Part shown: positions 5,577-9,224 of the stretch, piece by piece
Layout: each line of letters begins with the position of its first letter
How positions within the stretch are numbered: position 1 is the first letter of the stretch
Source: JAGNRR01 sp964612525
GTDB taxonomy: Bacteria > Bacteroidota > Bacteroidia > Chitinophagales > Chitinophagaceae
Length of the DNA stretch: 9,224 nt
Direction: 5' to 3'
Assembly: GCA_964612525.1 (NCBI GenBank)
Contig: CAZTCQ010000090.1
Coordinates: 1-9,224, forward strand
Notes under the pieces: model-generated
The model's input: only the letters and a program-made list of their open reading frames with translations
Databases searched by the model: none
Told to the model about the DNA's origin: nothing
Position numbers and translations under genes: made by a program

Positions 5577-6748
5577 AAAAAATAAACATAGGATTATTCG
5601 GTTTTGGAGTAGTAGGCGAAGGAATTTATAAGGTGTTGCAAAACAAAAAACAATTGCAAACGAATGTGAAAAAAGTGGCTATAAAAGACCCAAATAAAGA
5701 ACGCAATGCACCCAACGAATTATTTACCACAGACGCAAATACCATCCTCCACGATCCTGAAATTGATTTGGTCGTGGAGTTAATAGACGATGCCGACACC
5801 GCATTTAAAATAGTGAAAGAAGCTTTTGCGCAGGGCAAATCGGTAGTGAGTGCCAATAAAAAAATGATTGCAGAACATCATAACGAACTCATTCAATTAA
5901 GTAAAAAGCACCAAGTTTCATTTTTATACGAAGCCTCTGTTTGTGGAAGTGTTCCCATTATCCGAAACTTGGAAGAATATTTTGATAATGATTTATTACA
6001 CTCCGTGCAAGGCATTCTAAATGGTTCTACCAATTATATCTTGAGCCAAATGATAGACCAAGGCACAGACTATTCCCTTGCGCTCGAAAATGCGCAAGAA
6101 TGCGGTTTTGCCGAAAGCGACCCAACCCTTGATGTAGAAGGAATAGATGCGAGCTACAAATTATCAATAATTGCCCTGCATGCCTTTGGTAAAAAAGTGT
6201 GCTCCACACAAATTATCCGCAAGGGAATTACCTCTTTAGCTTCTTTTGATTTTCAATTTGCCAAAGAAAAACAACAAGTGATAAAGCTCATTGCCAAATG
6301 TCATACCAACGACTTTGGGGAATTGCAATCGCTTACGGTTGTCCCTACTTTTATTTCTAAACATGCATCGCTAGGCCTTACAAATAATGAGTACAATGGC
6401 GTTTTGGTAGAAAGCGCATTAGCTGATGAACAGTTTTTTTACGGCAAGGGTGCAGGGCGCTATCCTACCTCTTCTGCTGTACTAAGTGACATTTCTGCCT
6501 ATGGCTATGGTTACCAATATGAATTTAAAAAGGGAAGTACAGCATTTAAAACATCTGAAAACGCTTTAGGAAAATTCTTTATAAGTTTTCAAACGGGCAG
6601 GTCTATCAACCGAGCTATTTTTGAAAATATTGAAGAAGAATTTATCGGTAAAGAGCGAAGTTTTATTGTTGGAGAAATAGCTCACGATGTCCTTAGAGAA
6701 AGTGATTTGCTTTCCTTGAAAGAAATCTCTGTTATTTCATATAATTGA
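5573..6748 (+). CDS. Homoserine dehydrogenase (monofunctional)
   Basis: The enzyme reduces aspartate semialdehyde to homoserine with NAD(P)H, the branch point to methionine and threonine. It has 391 residues. The nucleotide-binding loop is GLFGFGVVGEG (7-17), and SANKK (93-97) carries the conserved cofactor-side lysine. The catalytic domain shows YEASVCGSVPIIRNL (119-133), GILNGSTNYIL (147-157; NGS where most members have NGT) and GFAESDPTLDVEGIDASYK (178-196) with E181, D192 and K196 as the usual active-site set. There is no aspartokinase domain. The last 65 residues occupy the place of the regulatory ACT domain but do not show a clear ACT motif. Its start lies inside the previous gene (ATGA overlap), indicating translational coupling. 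Both genes are under the SAM riboswitch, which suggests supply of homoserine for methionine. The family call is secure. Confidence 0.95.
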   Translation: MKKINIGLFGFGVVGEGIYKVLQNKKQLQTNVKKVAIKDPNKERNAPNELFTTDANTILHDPEIDLVVELIDDADTAFKIVKEAFAQGKSVVSANKKMIAEHHNELIQLSKKHQVSFLYEASVCGSVPIIRNLEEYFDNDLLHSVQGILNGSTNYILSQMIDQGTDYSLALENAQECGFAESDPTLDVEGIDASYKLSIIALHAFGKKVCSTQIIRKGITSLASFDFQFAKEKQQVIKLIAKCHTNDFGELQSLTVVPTFISKHASLGLTNNEYNGVLVESALADEQFFYGKGAGRYPTSSAVLSDISAYGYGYQYEFKKGSTAFKTSENALGKFFISFQTGRSINRAIFENIEEEFIGKERSFIVGEIAHDVLRESDLLSLKEISVISYN

Positions 6749-6783
6749 AATAGAGTAGTTAAATTTAAACTTATTTGTAATTG

Positions 6784-6791
6784 TATGTTTG
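6784..6791 (+). promoter_or_regulatory. Possible -7 box for the peroxiredoxin-like lipoprotein gene
   Basis: TATGTTTG fits the Bacteroidota TAnnTTTG box exactly, 30 bases before the ATG at 6822. A start near 6797 would put the alternative upstream ATG at 6789 outside the transcript, which supports 6822. No good TTTG box is seen 19-21 bases upstream, so the call is tentative. Confidence 0.4.
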
Positions 6792-6821
6792 AATAGAATT
6801 AATCGTCAAATTAAAAAAAAT

Positions 6822-7574
6822 ATGAAAAGACTTACCCTATGGAGCTTGTTGATTTGCCTAGCTTTTTTTGCTAGCTGTGGCGACGAAACCAGCAAAATAG
6901 AAAACTCCGAAACGACCATAACCGAAGAAACAAGTTTGCAAGACGAACTAGACGTAAAGAAAAAGGCCTTCAACGAAAAAGCACCTGAGGCCAAAAAGAA
7001 AATGTATGCCAAAGGAATTGAAAGTGTAGCGAATAGTGGTGTGCTTGAAAAGGCCTTACAAGTGGGCGATGCGGCTCCTAACTTTACTCTTACAAATGCT
7101 ACAGGCGAAAAAATATCGTTAATAGAGCAACTAAAGAAAGGCCCTGTGGTCCTCACTTGGTATCGAGGTGGTTGGTGTCCGTATTGTAATATTACATTGA
7201 ACCGTTTGCAAAAAGAATTACCTAAGTTTCGAAAATTAGGAGCAAACTTGCTAGCACTCTCACCAGAATTACCCGATAGTTCTATCAGCACCAAAGAGAA
7301 AAACGAATTGACTTTTGAAGTATTAAGCGACCTAGGCAATAAAGTTGCTCGTGATTATGGCGTGGTATATAAACTACCTGACCCTGTAGCAGAGGCGTAT
7401 CAAAATGGGTTTGACCTACATAAATATAATGGCGACGAGAGTGATGAATTACCACTATCAGCTACTTATGTAATTGCACAAGACGGCATTATAAAATTTG
7501 CTTTTTTAGACGCAGAATATCGTAATCGTGCCGAGCCGAGCGAGATTATCAAAGTATTAGAGAGCTTGAAATAA
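6822..7574 (+). CDS. Peroxiredoxin-like (AhpC/TSA, thioredoxin-fold) lipoprotein
   Basis: I chose the ATG at 6822 (250 residues) rather than 6789, because MKRLTLWSLLICLAFFASC then forms a clean lipoprotein signal with lipidated C19 (FASC). The protein is therefore expected to be anchored facing the periplasm. A charged Lys/Glu-rich linker runs from about 20 to 70. The thioredoxin-fold domain begins at VGDAAPNFTL (81-90). The active site is WYRGGWCPYC with C119 and C122, followed by the usual fold elements (ALSPE, YGVVYKLPD, ATYVIAQDGII). The W-x-R-G-x-W-C-P-Y-C motif is typical of the peroxiredoxin-like 2 branch of AhpC/TSA, not of classical TxxC peroxiredoxins, so either thiol peroxidase or disulfide oxidoreductase activity is possible. 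The GNAT gene starts 25 bases after it and may share its transcript. Confidence 0.88.
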   Translation: MKRLTLWSLLICLAFFASCGDETSKIENSETTITEETSLQDELDVKKKAFNEKAPEAKKKMYAKGIESVANSGVLEKALQVGDAAPNFTLTNATGEKISLIEQLKKGPVVLTWYRGGWCPYCNITLNRLQKELPKFRKLGANLLALSPELPDSSISTKEKNELTFEVLSDLGNKVARDYGVVYKLPDPVAEAYQNGFDLHKYNGDESDELPLSATYVIAQDGIIKFAFLDAEYRNRAEPSEIIKVLESLK

Positions 7575-7599
7575 TATAAATTCTGTACATTTTTTTGAG

Positions 7600-8100
7600 A
7601 TGTCATTTTCCTTAAAACTTGCTTCAGTTACAGAAATTCAAATCGCCTTTGAATTATTAAAACACGCATCTGTAAAACTAGAGCGGAAGGGAATTGACCA
7701 ATGGCACTATTGGCAAAATCCTCCTCAGGAAAAAATAGCCTGGGTGCAAGCAGGTTTCGAAGCCAATGAATTTTACTTTATTGAAAATGATAATGGAAAA
7801 GTACTTGGCATGGTGCGCATTTCAGATGAAGATTTACTGTACTGGGGAGAACAAAGGGTAAAAGCAAAATATATTCACTCCTTAGTGGTACATGAAGATT
7901 ATGCCGGGCAACAAATTGGAAAACAAGTAGTGGACATGATAAAAGCAGTTGCCAAAAATTCAGATTGTGATTATCTTAGATTAGATTGTGATGCTTCCAA
8001 TCCAATGCTCTGCAATTATTATACCCAACAGGATTTTATAAAAGTTAGCGAAAAGAAACTACCCCTTGGCATCTATAATTTATATCAGAAAAAAATTTAA
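7600..8100 (+). CDS. GNAT family N-acetyltransferase
   Basis: This cytoplasmic 166-residue single-domain protein transfers an acetyl group from acetyl-CoA to an amine; the substrate is unknown. The core strand and acetyl-CoA loop are at YIHSLVVHEDYAGQQIGKQV (91-110), where Q104-Q105-I-G107-K forms the pyrophosphate-binding turn. YLRLDCDASNPMLCNYYTQQDF (125-146), with N134 and Y140-Y141, matches motif B. The N-terminal part contains a Trp-rich stretch (GIDQWHYWQN, 31-40) often seen in small Bacteroidota and Firmicutes GNATs. No terminator separates it from the preceding lipoprotein gene. The 110 bases after it (8101-8210) show no clear hairpin or promoter box. Confidence 0.9.
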   Translation: MSFSLKLASVTEIQIAFELLKHASVKLERKGIDQWHYWQNPPQEKIAWVQAGFEANEFYFIENDNGKVLGMVRISDEDLLYWGEQRVKAKYIHSLVVHEDYAGQQIGKQVVDMIKAVAKNSDCDYLRLDCDASNPMLCNYYTQQDFIKVSEKKLPLGIYNLYQKKI

Positions 8101-8210
8101 GTAAGGCAGAGCTAAATGCACTGAACAACAACATTGAAAGTTAGCAATGAATAAACTAAAATAGTAAGTCAGTTATGCGTAGCTTAGTCGTCTAAAAAAA
8201 CTCTTTTATT

Positions 8211-8636
8211 ATGACTATACATTGGTTATCACAAGGCGTGGCAAGCGTTTCAGCATTGGTTGTTGGATTTATTTGGTACGGTGTTCTTTTTAAAAATGCT
8301 TGGATGAACTCTGCCGGACTGAGCTTAGAAAAAATTAAAAAAGGTACCCACCCTGCCGTTTTATATGGCATTGTACTTGTTCTTGCCTTTATTTTAAGTA
8401 TGGGATTATACCGTCATATTATTCAGCTTCATGCTGCTTTTGAAAGTCATACGAACCATCCGTTTTGGCATGGCGTATACCATGGCTTGTGGGATGCATT
8501 TTTATACGGCGCCATTCCTGCTCTTATAACCAACGCACTATTTGACCAACGCAACTGGAAATATATTTTGATAAACGCTGGCTATTGGATAGTAACTTTT
8601 GGTGTCATGGGCGGTGTAATTGGATACTTAGGATAA
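8211..8636 (+). CDS. DUF1761 family integral membrane protein
   Basis: The protein has 141 residues with four predicted membrane segments at about 8-27, 49-67, 87-110 and 118-139. The start region, with VGFIWYGVLFKNAWMNSAGL (18-37), matches the G-x-x-W-Y-x-x-x-F-x-x-x-W pattern of DUF1761, a family of unknown function. The loop between segments 2 and 3 is rich in histidine (H69, H74, H80, H83, H87, H91). The stop codon directly abuts the ATG of the methyltransferase gene, so the two are probably co-translated. No function can be assigned. Confidence 0.82.
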   Translation: MTIHWLSQGVASVSALVVGFIWYGVLFKNAWMNSAGLSLEKIKKGTHPAVLYGIVLVLAFILSMGLYRHIIQLHAAFESHTNHPFWHGVYHGLWDAFLYGAIPALITNALFDQRNWKYILINAGYWIVTFGVMGGVIGYLG

Positions 8637-9224
8637 ATGAAAAACGAAGAACAATACTGGAGCAATCGCTACGAAGAAGAAAAAACGGGATGGGATATTG
8701 GCTATCCCTCTACACCCTTAAAAGAATACATAGACCAAATCGAGAACAAAGAATTACGCATTTTAATCCCAGGTGCGGGCAATGCTTATGAAGCAGAATA
8801 TCTTTTTGAACAAGGGTTTAATAATGTTTACGTTCTGGACATTTCTAAAAACCCATTAGAGGCTTTTCAAAAAAGAGTCCCTAATTTTCCGGAAGAGAAT
8901 TTAATTCATGCTAGCTTCTTTGAGTTTGAAGGTCAATTTGATTTAATCATAGAACAAACATTTTTCTGCGCGATAGACCCTTCGCCAGATAACCGAAAAG
9001 CCTATGCTAAAAAAGTAAACGAACTTTTGAATCCAAATGGCAAACTCGTAGGCCTTTGGTTTACGCATTCTTTAGATAAAGGAGGACCACCACATGGCGG
9101 AACAAAAAAAGAATACGAGTCTTATTTAAACGCATATCTCGAAACGAAAATATTTGAGCCTTGCCATAATTCGATTAAGCCCCGAGGTGGCAAAGAGTTG
9201 TTTGGTATTTTTATAAAAAAGTAA
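8637..9224 (+). CDS. SAM-dependent methyltransferase, TPMT/HOL (thiopurine / halide-thiol methyltransferase) family
   Basis: The 195-residue cytoplasmic enzyme is complete; its TAA is the last codon of the window. YWSNRYEEEKTGWDIGYPSTPL (7-28) is the N-terminal substrate/SAM region of the TPMT family with the W19-D20 pair. SAM motif I is ILIPGAGNAYEAEYL (42-56), the acidic residue closing strand 2 is D68, and HASFFEF (91-97) and FDLIIEQTFFCAIDP (101-115) follow. The late motifs KGGPPHGG (148-155) and RGGKELFG (183-190) agree with plant HOL-type halide/thiocyanate/thiol methyltransferases better than with generic class I enzymes. The likely acceptor is a small thiol, sulfide or halide, but this is inferred from family only. 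It abuts the DUF1761 gene with zero spacing. Confidence 0.88.
   Translation: MKNEEQYWSNRYEEEKTGWDIGYPSTPLKEYIDQIENKELRILIPGAGNAYEAEYLFEQGFNNVYVLDISKNPLEAFQKRVPNFPEENLIHASFFEFEGQFDLIIEQTFFCAIDPSPDNRKAYAKKVNELLNPNGKLVGLWFTHSLDKGGPPHGGTKKEYESYLNAYLETKIFEPCHNSIKPRGGKELFGIFIKK

Noticed and set aside
6733..6752. TATTTCA / TGAAATA inverted repeat over the homoserine dehydrogenase stop codon as a terminator
   Set aside because: The stem is only 7 AT-rich pairs and no T-tract follows; it is too weak to call.
6806..7339. Long minus-strand open frame (177 codons) opposite the peroxiredoxin-like gene
   Set aside because: It has no recognisable motif, lies wholly opposite a gene with clear family motifs and a lipoprotein signal, and is explained by codon composition of the plus strand.
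7566..7593. TTG ... TACATTTT upstream of the GNAT gene as a promoter
   Set aside because: The spacing is about 17 bases and the box lacks the final G; co-transcription with the lipoprotein gene is simpler.

Overview
The window looks like a chromosomal scaffold piece from a member of the Bacteroidota. The DNA is AT-rich. Promoter-like boxes match the TTTG / TAnnTTTG type of that phylum, and Shine-Dalgarno sequences are not evident. One protein ends in what reads as a type IX secretion (T9SS) C-terminal sorting tail, and several proteins are typical Bacteroidota versions of their families. There are nine protein-coding genes, one SAM-I riboswitch, and one 100-base run of N, which is an assembly gap. 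I see no tRNA, rRNA, CRISPR array, transposase or phage gene.

Layout. (1) 33-2317, plus strand: a secreted protein with a formylglycine-generating-enzyme-like (SUMF1/FGE) fold, then, 11 bases later, a small secreted protein built of D-G-F repeats with a T9SS-type tail. This second gene is interrupted by the gap and holds a recent 84-bp tandem duplication. (2) 2324-2371: a perfect 17-bp palindrome that ends this pair and the convergent gene after it. (3) 2379 to about 3680, minus strand: a MATE-family exporter whose body is intact but which has no usable start codon. (4) 3781-4008: a small Cys/His protein resembling DUF1059. (5) 4009-6748: promoter, SAM-I riboswitch, intrinsic terminator, a PLP enzyme of the cystathionine gamma-synthase / O-acylhomoserine sulfhydrylase family, and a homoserine dehydrogenase overlapping it by 4 bases. 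(6) 6784-9224: a peroxiredoxin-like lipoprotein, a GNAT acetyltransferase, a DUF1761 membrane protein, and a methyltransferase of the thiopurine/halide (TPMT/HOL) family whose stop codon ends the window.

How the parts work together. The clearest unit is the riboswitch operon. The aptamer senses S-adenosylmethionine, and a terminator follows it. The two enzymes make homoserine and carry sulfur into the methionine branch, so high SAM should shut off both. The presence of homoserine dehydrogenase suggests a methionine-dedicated copy. The FGE-like and repeat-protein pair is probably a cell-surface unit of unknown purpose. The remaining genes look like ordinary housekeeping or accessory genes.

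The most useful points for a second look are the start-less MATE gene with a near-copy of one palindrome arm at its 5' end, the repeat protein beside the gap, and the unusual residues near the PLP-enzyme active site. I do not see a clearly new defence or mobile system here.
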